From DATBLQ01 sp036555325 (GTDB lineage Bacteria; Pseudomonadota; Alphaproteobacteria; Rhizobiales; Aestuariivirgaceae), in NCBI GenBank assembly GCA_036555325.1, contig DATBLQ010000008.1, forward strand, positions 1 to 59,520: a stretch of 59,520 nucleotides of DNA. The letters run 5' to 3'. The position numbers and the translations under genes were made by a program. Shown piece after piece: positions 52,408-59,520 of this stretch. The notes beneath the pieces were generated by a model. That model saw nothing but the letters and a program-made list of their open reading frames with translations, did not search any database and was not told the origin of the DNA. The number at the start of each line of letters is the position of its first letter. Positions within the stretch are counted from its first letter, which is position 1.

Positions 52408-52713
52408 TTAATGGGTCCAGTTTTCGGGCTTACCCCAGCGGAAATTGTCAGCATAAGACTTGACCTCCGTCTTCTCCGCCGGGGGCTCAATCACCTCATA
52501 CTTTATCCCATGCTTCTCGGCATAGGCGACCGCGGCGTCACGGGTGGCGAATGTCATTCTGACCTGCTCTTTCGTGTCCGCCGTGGCGGTCCAGCCCATG
52601 AGGGGTTCCGCCGTCTTGGGAGAATCGGACGGAAACTCCAGGACCCAACGCTGCGAATTGGCCTTCCCAGACTGCATGACATTGCGGGCCGGCAGAAATA
52701 TTCGCGCTGTCAT
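52408..52713 (-). CDS. NADH dehydrogenase accessory subunit, NDUFS4-like (ETC complex I subunit)
   Basis: 101 residues. MTARIFLPARNVMQSGKANS, WVLEFPSD and the C-terminal YADNFRWGKPENWTH are characteristic of the 18-kDa (NDUFS4/AQDQ) subunit that alphaproteobacteria share with mitochondria. It sits at the Q-module/N-module junction of complex I. The other complex I genes are not in this window, which is usual for this subunit. Between tRNA-Arg and tRNA-Pro, same strand. Confidence 0.9.
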   Translation of the reverse strand: MTARIFLPARNVMQSGKANSQRWVLEFPSDSPKTAEPLMGWTATADTKEQVRMTFATRDAAVAYAEKHGIKYEVIEPPAEKTEVKSYADNFRWGKPENWTH

Positions 52714-52745
52714 TCCACCCTCCCAGAGTCTAAGCCCGTCCGAAT

Positions 52746-52822
52746 TGGTCGGGGCGGCCAGATTCGAACTGACGACCCCCTGCGCCCAAGGCAGGTGCGC
52801 TACCAGACTGCGCTACGCCCCG
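52746..52822 (-). tRNA. tRNA-Pro (UGG)
   Basis: 77 nt on the minus strand with acceptor CGGGGCG/CGCCCCG, anticodon TGG in CCTGCCTTGGGCGCAGG, T-loop TTCGAAT, discriminator A and an encoded CCA. Confidence 0.95.
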
Positions 52823-52893
52823 ATTTCAACGGAAACAGACGGCCATCGAAGTAAGCCAACCGTCCTTATAAGGCTTTCGGCCTTGGCTGCAAG

Positions 52894-53364
52894 CTAGTCC
52901 GTATTGCCGAAAAACGAGTGCCGAATGACCGCGCCAGGCACCAGCCCCAGCTTTGCCGCGCTGCCTGCAGCTATTTCCAACACTGCCAGAACGGGCTCTC
53001 GGGATTGGATAAGGTCCAGCGACTGCGGCACCGTATTGGCAATGACTTCGGCCACTGTGCCGTCGGCGCGCACGAACACCATGTCGAGAGGGATATAGGT
53101 GTTCTTCATCCACATTGCCACTGGCTGAACAGATTCGTAGAGAAACAGCATTCCTCTGTCGTCCGGCAGGCGATGACGGAACATGAGCCCCCGTTCGCGC
53201 AGCTTTGGCGTATCGGCAATTTCGACCGGAAGGACGCGTGAATTTTCGGGGGTTTCTAGGACGATCGTATCAACTCGCGCCGCCGGAAGATCCTGTGATC
53301 TGGCAATCCGCGGACCGGCATATCCAAATGCCAGGGAGCACGCTACGAACTCTCGACGCAACAC
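52894..53364 (-). CDS. DUF192 family exported protein
   Basis: 156 residues, signal sequence ending near residue 23 (EFVACSLAFGYAGPRIA). DUF192 core: VEIADTPKLRERGLMFRHRL, GMLFLYESVQPVAMWMKNTY and IPLDMVFVRADGTV. The family is small, conserved and functionally unknown; in many alphaproteobacteria it lies near cold-shock genes, as here (44 bp between this start and the stop of the cold-shock gene). Confidence 0.85.
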   Translation of the reverse strand: MLRREFVACSLAFGYAGPRIARSQDLPAARVDTIVLETPENSRVLPVEIADTPKLRERGLMFRHRLPDDRGMLFLYESVQPVAMWMKNTYIPLDMVFVRADGTVAEVIANTVPQSLDLIQSREPVLAVLEIAAGSAAKLGLVPGAVIRHSFFGNTD

Positions 53365-53408
53365 TTAAGTCAAGCTCCGACTACTTCGTGATCAGCTTTA
53401 TAGAAAAT

Positions 53409-53987
53409 TCAATTGGCGAGTGCGAGACCGCCTTCGAGCGTCAGGCGGACTTCTGCCGCCATCTTGCCCTTCGGCCCGTCTCCGAAGCGTACATATACCC
53501 ATTGATCGGGCAAAAGTTCGGCAATGGCCGTTCGGCGCAATGTCTCCATATGAACGAAGATATCCGGGAATCCGTCACCCTCGGTGACGAAGCCAAAGCC
53601 TCGCGCCCGGTTGAACCACTTCACTTTGCAGCGGACCCAAGCGCTCGTTGGCGTGACCGTGACATGGGTGCGGTTCACTCGTTCGACCGGGTGAATCGCC
53701 GTTGAGGTGTCGACCGACAGCACTCGCAGGCACTGTACACCCTTCTGCCGCTCCACTGCCTCGCACGTAATGCGCGTTCCTTCGAGCGGCGCTTCGTAGC
53801 CGTCACGTTTCAGGCAGCTCAAATGAAGAAGAACGTCAGCCGCGCCATTGTCGGGAATGATGAAGCCGTATCCACGCGCTACATCAAACCACTTCACAAA
53901 GCCGGTGACTTGGAAAATTCTCGCCGAGGTCTCAAGACTCGCAAGACTCTCGTACGTAGAAACCCGAAGGGGGCCGCTCCCCGCCAT
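53409..53987 (-). CDS. Cold-shock protein with two cold-shock domains
   Basis: 192 residues from the ATG at 53987, which has AAGGTG upstream; the longer frame to 54140 is not family-like. Two cold-shock domains bind single-stranded RNA or DNA: the first at about 26-90 (TGFVKWFDVARGYGFIIPD), the second at about 120-185 (CKVKWFNRARGFGFVTEGDG, DIFVHMETLRRTAI), each with RNP-1-like K-W-F/G-F-G-F/I and RNP-2-like motifs. The double form is common in Hyphomicrobiales. Probably acts as RNA chaperone or antiterminator. Confidence 0.9.
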   Translation of the reverse strand: MAGSGPLRVSTYESLASLETSARIFQVTGFVKWFDVARGYGFIIPDNGAADVLLHLSCLKRDGYEAPLEGTRITCEAVERQKGVQCLRVLSVDTSTAIHPVERVNRTHVTVTPTSAWVRCKVKWFNRARGFGFVTEGDGFPDIFVHMETLRRTAIAELLPDQWVYVRFGDGPKGKMAAEVRLTLEGGLALAN

Positions 53988-54332
53988 GACTGACACCTTA
54001 ATTTGCCTCTGTGTCTTGATGCGCCAAACCTTCGTCCAGCACACCATGGATTCAATTTGATCAACTCGCCGAGCTTTGTACAGAGCCTCGCTATCGAACA
54101 CATGTGGAAAGCAAACAACTACCTCAAATGCGAGACTCAAATCACCGAGTCAAAACAGCGCATTTGATTCACAAGAGTCCATGATCATTGGCAAAATTGA
54201 ATCTGCAGAAATCCTTGCAGGTGTGGCTTGTCTGACAAAAATTCGCTCGTCGCTGTTGCCCAATTACAACGTCGCAGCAAAGCATTTTTAACCCCCGCGA
54301 CTCGTTTTTTTGAAACAAGTGATTCGCTCCCC
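53988..54332. other. Leader region of the cold-shock gene
   Basis: A 345-bp A/T-richer stretch upstream of the cold-shock start and downstream of the sirtuin gene. Cold-shock mRNAs often have long leaders. I see no gene and no certain promoter here. Confidence 0.4.
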
Positions 54333-55085
54333 TCAGCTTACCGCTCGCGAAAGCGTGTCACCTGCATCCCAATTGATGACGAGATCGGCGAATTCATCGA
54401 AATCGGTGGGCTCGTTGTTGATGATGACCAGTACGGCGCCCCAGCGCTGTGCCAGTACCGGCAGGGACGCGGCGGGAAAAACCTTGAGCGAGGAGCCCAC
54501 CGCCAGAAACAGGTCACAGGCCTCCGCCGCCCCGTGCGCCTCGGCCATGACATGCTCGGGCATCGGCTGGCCGAACGAGATTGTGGCGGTTTTGACGATA
54601 CCGCCGCAGGCGACGCACGTAGGCGCCTGATGGCTGTCTTCAACCACTCGTCTCGCCCACTGAATCTCATGGCGGCGTTCGCAGCTTAGGCATTTCGCAA
54701 AGGAGCCGTTACCGTGCAGTTCGATGATTTTCTCCGGCGGAACGCCCGACTCCTGATGCAGATTGTCGATGTTCTGGGTGATGACATGCGTCGCTTTTCC
54801 GTTCATCACCAATTGGGCGATAGCCCGATGGCTGCGGCCCGGCTTGGCGCCTGCAACCTGATCATAGAGACGGAAATAGCGCCGCCAAGCCTCAAGCCGT
54901 GTTTCCGCCGAAGACATGAACTCGGAAAACTCGATGGGCTTGTATTTCGTCCAAAGTCCGCCCGGCGAACGAAAGTCGGGGATACCGCATTCGGTGGAAA
55001 CCCCCGCCCCTGTGAAGGCCACGATCTTCTCCGCCTCCTCGATCAAGCGCTTGAGTTTCGCTATTTCCCTTGCCGGCTCTTTCAT
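54333..55085 (-). CDS. cobB: NAD-dependent protein deacylase, Sir2 family
   Basis: 250 residues from the ATG at 55085. Removes acyl groups from lysines using NAD. Seen are GAGVSTECGIPDFRSPGGLW, TQNIDNLHQESG, the catalytic His in IELHGNG, two zinc Cys pairs (CLSCERR; CVACGG) and GSSLKVFPAA. The residues that define the desuccinylase subgroup (Tyr/Arg) were not assigned. Divergent from glyoxalase I over 42 bp. Confidence 0.92.
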   Translation of the reverse strand: MKEPAREIAKLKRLIEEAEKIVAFTGAGVSTECGIPDFRSPGGLWTKYKPIEFSEFMSSAETRLEAWRRYFRLYDQVAGAKPGRSHRAIAQLVMNGKATHVITQNIDNLHQESGVPPEKIIELHGNGSFAKCLSCERRHEIQWARRVVEDSHQAPTCVACGGIVKTATISFGQPMPEHVMAEAHGAAEACDLFLAVGSSLKVFPAASLPVLAQRWGAVLVIINNEPTDFDEFADLVINWDAGDTLSRAVS

Positions 55086-55127
55086 TATGATCTGCCACAC
55101 CTCTCCAGGAACCTTGAAGGAGTCGTA

Positions 55128-55547
55128 ATGAAGTATCTCCACACCATGGTCCGCATCGCCAATATTGATGCATCATTGGATTTTTACTGTAACAAGCTGG
55201 GTCTGGTCGAGACGCGCCGATACGAGAACGAGAAAGGGCGATACACTCTTATCTTCGTCGCCGCGCCGGAGAACCCCGACGCCTCCATTGAACTCACCTA
55301 CAATTGGGATCCTGAATATTACACCGGCGGGCGCAATTTCGGCCATTTGGCGTTCGAGGTGGATGACATCTATGCAACGTGCGAGAAGCTGATGAACAGC
55401 GGACTTACCATCAACCGGCCGCCACGCGACGGCAGAATGGCCTTCGTCAAATCGCCGGATGGAATTTCCATTGAGCTCTTGAACCGGGGCGGCGCTCGCC
55501 CGCCGAAGGAACCTTGGAGCTCGATGCCCAATGTCGGCACGTGGTGA
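55128..55547 (+). CDS. gloA: Lactoylglutathione lyase (glyoxalase I)
   Basis: 139 residues, AAGGAG six bases before the ATG. Converts the methylglyoxal-glutathione hemithioacetal to S-lactoylglutathione. All four metal ligands of the family are at the expected places: His5, Glu55, His73 and Glu116. Short length and the GRNFGHLAFEVDD segment fit the Ni-type bacterial enzyme. Convenient neighbour of another thiol gene set but not in an operon with them. Confidence 0.93.
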   Translation: MKYLHTMVRIANIDASLDFYCNKLGLVETRRYENEKGRYTLIFVAAPENPDASIELTYNWDPEYYTGGRNFGHLAFEVDDIYATCEKLMNSGLTINRPPRDGRMAFVKSPDGISIELLNRGGARPPKEPWSSMPNVGTW

Positions 55548-55803
55548 AATTTGAAACCGTCGCGCGTCATGCGGCGGCTACGATCCTCACACGTCAGTCC
55601 CGATCAAATCGCCCAACCGGATGCAAGACAAAGGTTTCTATGAGCGATGATTGGCGTCCAGCCTCGATGAAATCGCCCATCGCATTCAACTTTCGCTGTA
55701 TTTCTTGCAAGCGAAAATCACGCCTTCACTGTGGCGCTCAAGCCACAGCAGAATTAACGAATCAGTATATGATTCCTTCATCTCGTCGGGGCGGGGCGGG
55801 CAC

Positions 55804-56163
55804 ATGCAGGGCAACTCTTATTCAATGCCTGTGCTGCGTAAGCTGGTCAGCAGACCAGGCCTCAGATCACCAAAAATTCATCGTGCACTCTTTGCTCTCA
55901 CCGTTGTCGCATTCTTTGCACCGGCTGAGGCGCACGACTGGTATTCGGGAATTCGCAATCCCGCGACGGGCGTCGGATGCTGCGGTGGGAACGACTGCAC
56001 GCCGATCGATATCGCGCGTGTCATCGAAACGCGCGACGAATTCATTGTCGACGGCAAATGGCATTTTCTGAAGTCCGAGGCGATGCCGGCGCAGGACGGT
56101 CAGTATCACGCCTGCATCTGGGGCGGGAAGCCGCGCTGCTTCTTCTACCCGATGAATGTATGA
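55804..56163 (+). CDS. Exported cysteine-containing hypothetical protein
   Basis: 119 residues from the ATG at 55804 (55825 also possible). Signal peptide with core ALFALTVVAFFAPAEA, cut before HDWYSG. The mature part starts HDWYSGIRNPATGVGCCGGN, with further cysteines in NDCTPIDIA, HACIWGG and RCFFYPM. This H-D/W-Y-S and C-C-G-G pattern is common in small periplasmic proteins of rhizobia; function unknown. Start of the longer frame at 55651 is not credible. Confidence 0.7.
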   Translation: MQGNSYSMPVLRKLVSRPGLRSPKIHRALFALTVVAFFAPAEAHDWYSGIRNPATGVGCCGGNDCTPIDIARVIETRDEFIVDGKWHFLKSEAMPAQDGQYHACIWGGKPRCFFYPMNV

Positions 56164-56278
56164 TTAACGGCTTCGCAAGCCGCTATTAATTAACAATCCG
56201 CTAACTGCGATTGTAAGGCCCGAGGGAACCACGGCTTCATCGTTGCGTTCCGCTGCATGGGGCTAGTAAACTTTCGGG

Positions 56279-56530
56279 ATGGATGGCATGGGCGGTAAGC
56301 GGGCAACGCGCGCGAATGTGACCGTGGAAATTCTCCATGTGGACGGCGACAACCCGCCAAAAGTGTTGCACGTACTGAGACACGCGGCTTATTCGCTCGA
56401 CGCAGTCTTCGCCAGCAGCAAGGCGGTTATCGAATCTGCTCCCCCGACCGCTGGTGCGAACGCCTTTCGCATCCTCGCCGAGGACGGCTCCGAGATCTAC
56501 AGCTGGCCGCACAAGCCACGTTCCTTGTAG
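56279..56530 (+). CDS. Small hypothetical protein
   Basis: 83 residues, soluble: ANVTVEILHVDGDNPPKVLH, VLRHAAYSLDAVFASSKAVI, then a short beta-like end (FRILAEDGSEIYSWPHK). The pattern suggests a compact alpha/beta fold. No family is recognised; conserved-looking composition and clean stop make it probably real. It lies 29 bp before the next gene. Confidence 0.55.
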   Translation: MDGMGGKRATRANVTVEILHVDGDNPPKVLHVLRHAAYSLDAVFASSKAVIESAPPTAGANAFRILAEDGSEIYSWPHKPRSL

Positions 56531-56559
56531 GACAAGGCAAAGAACGAGGAGAATGACCC

Positions 56560-56922
56560 GTGGGTAATCCGTTTGTGCACGTCGAGTTGATGTCAACCGA
56601 TGTTGCCAAGGCGAAGACATTTTACGGCAAGCTGTTCGACTGGAAACTTGAAGACATGGACATGGGCGACATGACCTACACCATGATCAGGGTGGGGCAA
56701 GGAACCGGCGGCGGGTTGATGAAGAATCCCATCCCCGGTGCGCCGTCGATGTGGGTCGCCTATGTCGAGGTCGACAACTTGACTGCCGCAGTCGACAAGG
56801 CGAAGTCGCTTGGCGCCAAGGTGATGAAAGAGGCGCAGGTAGTTCCGAACGCCGGCCGCTTCAGCATCATCACCGACCCCACCGGCGCCATGCTCGGCCT
56901 GTGGGAAGCGAAGAAAAAGTAA
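56560..56922 (+). CDS. VOC (glyoxalase/bleomycin-resistance fold) family protein
   Basis: 120 residues from a GTG at 56560, with GGAG upstream. One VOC unit: NPFVHVELMSTDVAKAKTFY, MWVAYVEVDNLTAAVDKA and FSIITDPTGAMLGLWEAKKK. Metal ligands are His7/Glu-type at the N-terminus and Glu near the end. Members act on diverse small molecules; no substrate can be named. A T-rich stretch after the stop (56945-56956) may end transcription. Confidence 0.8.
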   Translation: MGNPFVHVELMSTDVAKAKTFYGKLFDWKLEDMDMGDMTYTMIRVGQGTGGGLMKNPIPGAPSMWVAYVEVDNLTAAVDKAKSLGAKVMKEAQVVPNAGRFSIITDPTGAMLGLWEAKKK

Positions 56923-56969
56923 CAGCGCTGAGGCTCGCCTGCTTTTTTCTTATTATTATAATGTCAGCT

Positions 56970-57308
56970 CTATTCCATTGAGGTAGCTTTTGCCTCACTC
57001 GATCTCATCGTTTGCAATCCCATTCGCTCCAGCGAAGCTTGCCAATCGCGCACCGGTCCCTCGCCTTCAAATGGCTTCGAACGCTCATTGCTTTCAATAC
57101 CGAGGCGATGACGCCCGCTGCGCAACATTGCATTCGCAGCGCAATGATGCATCCACATGAGATCGCGCAGCTCGGCAAGCTCTGCAAGCTGGCTTGACGT
57201 TGGCAGGACCGTGCGGTCGCAGACTTGGCGGCGGGCGATTTCAAGCGCCTCGTCCACCAGACCAATGGCTCGCCTCAGCGGTGAAAGTGAGTGTGTAGTT
57301 GAAGACAT
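56970..57308 (-). CDS. Small helical hypothetical protein
   Basis: 112 residues: RRAIGLVDEALEIARRQVCD, SSQLAELAELRDLMWMHHCA, WQASLERMGLQTMRSS, all helical, no signal or membrane segment. No family is recognised. It is convergent with the VOC gene, about 48 bp apart. Confidence 0.5.
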   Translation of the reverse strand: MSSTTHSLSPLRRAIGLVDEALEIARRQVCDRTVLPTSSQLAELAELRDLMWMHHCAANAMLRSGRHRLGIESNERSKPFEGEGPVRDWQASLERMGLQTMRSSEAKATSME

Positions 57309-57733
57309 GCCGACTCCCTTGGTTGGGCCACCAACGCGCGGGGCGCTGCGCGCTGGTGACCGGGGAGTTCACAAGCCGCCGTAAACGGCTGCGCTGCCCT
57401 TTAAACCTTTCGGTTCTGGACATGCGACAGCGCCTCCCCGGTCAGTACCCGGGTGGCAATATGCCGGCTATTGCTAGCCGCTATTGGCTGGGATTGTGAA
57501 ATCCCTGGAGCCGATCAGCTCCAGTCACAACTTATCAGAGTATTTGGTGGGAATGCAACTTTTTGTGGAAAAGTTTTCTGTTATGCTAGTAGCAAGGAGC
57601 TTTGTGAAGACCCTAGAGCAAACAAAACCTTGCAAGCGGGATTCACAGCGGGACGCAGAGCGAATTAGAAGAGTGGAAAGCAACGATTGAATGGACCGCT
57701 GCTCGGGAGTCCGAAAATACGGATTAGATTTAG
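57309..57733. other. Intergenic region left of the right-edge module
   Basis: Mostly without supportable genes. A 45-codon frame starting ATG at 57553 (MQLFVEKFSVMLVARSFVKT) may be a short gene with GGTGGGA upstream, but it has no recognisable features. The DNA is more A/T-rich from about 57520 on. Confidence 0.35.
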
Positions 57734-58444
57734 ATGGCGTATGTTCCCCTTCAAGTCGGCATGCACGTTTCACCAATGTTGCGCGACCATGTGCTCGCTA
57801 ACATCGTTGAACCAGTATTCAAGGAATTCCATCTGCTGTTACAAGTTGCAGATCCGCAACAAGGGCCGAAAGGCTCGATGCAGAGATCACTCGCTGTCCT
57901 AATCCTCTCTGCCATTGATGGGGCTGCGCAACTATTTCAGCCAGGCAAAGACTTGGGAACCGGTCAGCGTTTCACGCGATATGTGGAAACCAACTTCCCA
58001 TGGTCACTCGACTTTCCTACCGGATTTACCATCCCAGAAGCAGCAGAGGTGCTTTACAAAGATGCGCGCTGCCCGATCATTCACCGCTTCGGCGCCAGCA
58101 GCGGAGGCAACTGGCTCAAGTACGGTAAAGCATTCACGATAACCGCGGAAGAAGTCGAAGCCATCGAGCGGCGAATCGACCTGCGGCCCTATTCAAAGCC
58201 TTCCATTTCCCGCGACGATACTAGGATCGTGGTATGGCTTGAGTCTCTTTATTGGGCGGTGCGGCTTTCAATCATCAAAGCACTCGACACGCCAGAAAAG
58301 TGCGAAGCGATTGAGGAGTGGCTTAAATCGGGCAACTGGGATCAAACCGCTAACAGGGACGTCGCCATGCCGGAAGTTTCCGATGCAACGGCTACTGTAT
58401 CAGTGGCGGTCCCGACGAAACTCCATGGCGACAACGCAGGCTAG
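57734..58444 (+). CDS. Unknown protein upstream of the zinc-ribbon/TIR-like gene
   Basis: 236 residues; no clear ribosome site at 57734, so an internal start (57758 or 57779) is possible. Mostly helical, with a short conserved-looking centre (DARCPIIHRFGASSGGNWLK) and a helical SLYWAVRLSIIKALDTPEKC near the end. No signal peptide, no membrane helix, no recognised family. It is followed after 13 bp by the zinc-ribbon gene on the same strand, so the two form a likely two-gene operon next to tRNA-Glu. Base and codon use look A/T-richer than in the housekeeping genes, which suggests transfer. Confidence 0.6.
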   Translation: MAYVPLQVGMHVSPMLRDHVLANIVEPVFKEFHLLLQVADPQQGPKGSMQRSLAVLILSAIDGAAQLFQPGKDLGTGQRFTRYVETNFPWSLDFPTGFTIPEAAEVLYKDARCPIIHRFGASSGGNWLKYGKAFTITAEEVEAIERRIDLRPYSKPSISRDDTRIVVWLESLYWAVRLSIIKALDTPEKCEAIEEWLKSGNWDQTANRDVAMPEVSDATATVSVAVPTKLHGDNAG

Positions 58445-58457
58445 AGGATTGAATTAG

Positions 58458-59429
58458 ATGGTCGCTAAACAGTGCCCAATTTGTTTGCTCGCTTCTGAGC
58501 TCGGAGACGGGCCGGGCTTCGCCGAATATGACTGCCGCAGGTGCGGGGAGTATCGTATTTCGCAATCTCTGATGCCAAGCTTTAAGAACAGAATTGAGGC
58601 TGTGCCGGCAGGCTGGATTGTCCTGAGCAGGACGATCCGCCGAGCGCAAGCAAATGACCGTGACGAGCTCTTTACAATCGACAGCTACAACATTGCCTCT
58701 CTTCTAGCAGGCGCACAATTCCCGAACCCTCGCGAGCAGGCCGACGATCTCATACTGTATCTTGGAAGCGCGGGCATTGCTCCCGGCGACGCAGTTTCGG
58801 TCTTGCCTGAATTTCTTATGGGCTATTTGGGCACAGGGGACCGTGGGCCAACGGGCAAATCGACAGGGCTAAAGCTGATAACTAACTGGCTAGAAAAAGA
58901 AGGCCTTATTGATCCTGTCAAAGGCGACCTTGATGGAGCGTCATGGCTGTTTCATCTGACAGTCAAAGGATGGGAACGGTACCATGACTTGCAAAGGCAA
59001 GTCCCTGAAAGCCGATTGGCTTTTATGGCGATGAGTTATACCGCACCCAATACGTTGCTTGCTTTCACAGACTGTTTTGATCCCGCCGTGGAGGCGACTG
59101 GTTTCAAATTGCGACGGCTCGACACTGCACCAAAAGCGGGCCTCATTGACAACCGTATGCGGGTCGAAATCCGAACCTGTAAATTTATGGTCTGTGATCT
59201 GACGGATGATAATCGGGGCGCCTATTGGGAGTCTGGCTTTGCAGAAGGACTTGGCCGACCAGTCTTTTATACCTGTGAGACAACCAAATTTGAGAAAGAG
59301 AAAACGCATTTTGACACACAGCACATGTTGACTATCAAATGGTCGCTCGAAAACTTGGCTAGCGCGGCCGAGGAATTAAAAGCGGCGATACGAAACACGT
59401 TTCCTGTCGAAGCCAAACAGTCCGACTAG
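58458..59429 (+). CDS. Zinc-ribbon protein with a nucleoside deoxyribosyltransferase/TIR-like C-terminal domain
   Basis: 323 residues, AGGA ten bases before the ATG. N-terminal zinc ribbon with Cys6, Cys9, Cys26 and Cys29 (CPIC, CRRC). A helical middle ends in LFHLTVKGWERYHDLQRQ, like a winged-helix turn. Residues about 190-320 resemble the nucleoside 2-deoxyribosyltransferase/TIR-like fold: SRLAFMAMSYTAPNTLLAF, then CKFMVCDLTDDNRGAYWESG with Glu258 at the place of the catalytic Glu of that fold, FAEGLGRPVFYTC and a His-Phe-Asp-Thr pair (HFDTQHML). Related domains degrade NAD or nucleotides in bacterial anti-phage systems. Role here is inferred from fold and context. Confidence 0.7.
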   Translation: MVAKQCPICLLASELGDGPGFAEYDCRRCGEYRISQSLMPSFKNRIEAVPAGWIVLSRTIRRAQANDRDELFTIDSYNIASLLAGAQFPNPREQADDLILYLGSAGIAPGDAVSVLPEFLMGYLGTGDRGPTGKSTGLKLITNWLEKEGLIDPVKGDLDGASWLFHLTVKGWERYHDLQRQVPESRLAFMAMSYTAPNTLLAFTDCFDPAVEATGFKLRRLDTAPKAGLIDNRMRVEIRTCKFMVCDLTDDNRGAYWESGFAEGLGRPVFYTCETTKFEKEKTHFDTQHMLTIKWSLENLASAAEELKAAIRNTFPVEAKQSD

Positions 59430-59474
59430 GGCCGATGCAGTTTCGGCAAAACCGGTCAAGATTTCCCTGATTGA

Positions 59475-59520
59475 TGGCGCGCCCTACGGGAATCGAACCC
59501 GTCTTTGCAACGTGAAAGGC
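59475..59520 (-). tRNA. tRNA-Glu (UUC), cut by the window edge
   Basis: The last 46 nt show, on the minus strand, the 3' part of a tRNA: anticodon loop CTTTCAC (anticodon TTC), variable loop, T-arm with TTCGATT, acceptor 3' strand AGGGCGC, discriminator G and an encoded CCA. The 5' part lies beyond the edge. Confidence 0.85.

Overview
The window looks like chromosome of an alphaproteobacterium, most likely of the order Hyphomicrobiales (Rhizobiales). The evidence is the pcm / PopZ-type (DUF2497) / valS neighbourhood, a complete AapJQMP amino-acid transporter, an NDUFS4-like complex I accessory subunit, a two-domain cold-shock protein, a DUF3618/holin-type envelope cluster, and many small proteins of the kind common in rhizobia and relatives. 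The genus cannot be told from the sequence. Six tRNA genes are seen (Ser-GCU, Cys-GCA, Asn-GUU, Arg-UCU, Pro-UGG, and Glu-UUC cut by the right edge). There is no rRNA, no CRISPR array and no intact insertion sequence.

Layout. Positions 1-1070 hold a membrane protein gene that appears frameshifted. Positions 1072-4007 are a small decayed genomic island in tRNA-Ser: a 45-bp piece of the tRNA 5' half is repeated at both ends, each end carries the C-terminal remnant of a different tyrosine recombinase, and the cargo is an AbiU2-like HEPN gene, a divergent unknown helical protein and a small secreted protein. From 4.4 to 8.6 kb come an iron-type periplasmic binding protein, a nucleotide cyclase fused to a GFA zinc domain, a Sel1-like protein and an EEP-family phosphodiesterase. 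From 8.6 to 16.2 kb lie housekeeping genes (gatB, valS, popZ, pcm) and tRNA-Cys and tRNA-Asn. From 16.2 to 21.5 kb is a loose region of small genes, a broken Crp/Fnr regulator, a HIRAN/transmembrane/coiled-coil protein and a haloacid dehalogenase.

From 21.7 to 31.3 kb is a sulfur and amino-acid block: cysK-alaX-sseA-GNAT as one tightly packed operon, the convergent aapJQMP operon, and metC divergent from aapJ. After creA, a CocE-type hydrolase and an ACT-domain protein, 35.4-45.4 kb is a four-gene fatty-acid operon on the minus strand. Its first gene encodes a 1375-residue fusion of acyltransferase, alpha/beta-hydrolase and acyl-CoA ligase, followed by fadA, fadJ and fadE with almost no spacing. 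An AidB-type acyl-CoA dehydrogenase is divergent from it. From 47.3 to 48.8 kb is a four-gene envelope-stress cluster. From 48.9 to 52.3 kb are chaC and the methionine-salvage genes mtnA and mtnK. The rest holds tRNAs, a DUF192 protein, a cold-shock protein, a sirtuin, glyoxalase I and small genes.

The right edge (57.7-59.4 kb) carries two adjacent unknown genes next to tRNA-Glu. The second joins a zinc ribbon to a deoxyribosyltransferase/TIR-like domain and could be a defence effector. The points most worth a second look are the trifunctional lipid enzyme, whose hydrolase nucleophile position reads Gly instead of Ser, the right-edge two-gene module, the tRNA-Ser island, the cyclase-GFA fusion and the HIRAN membrane protein. 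All functional statements rest on reading translated sequence by eye; no database search was run.
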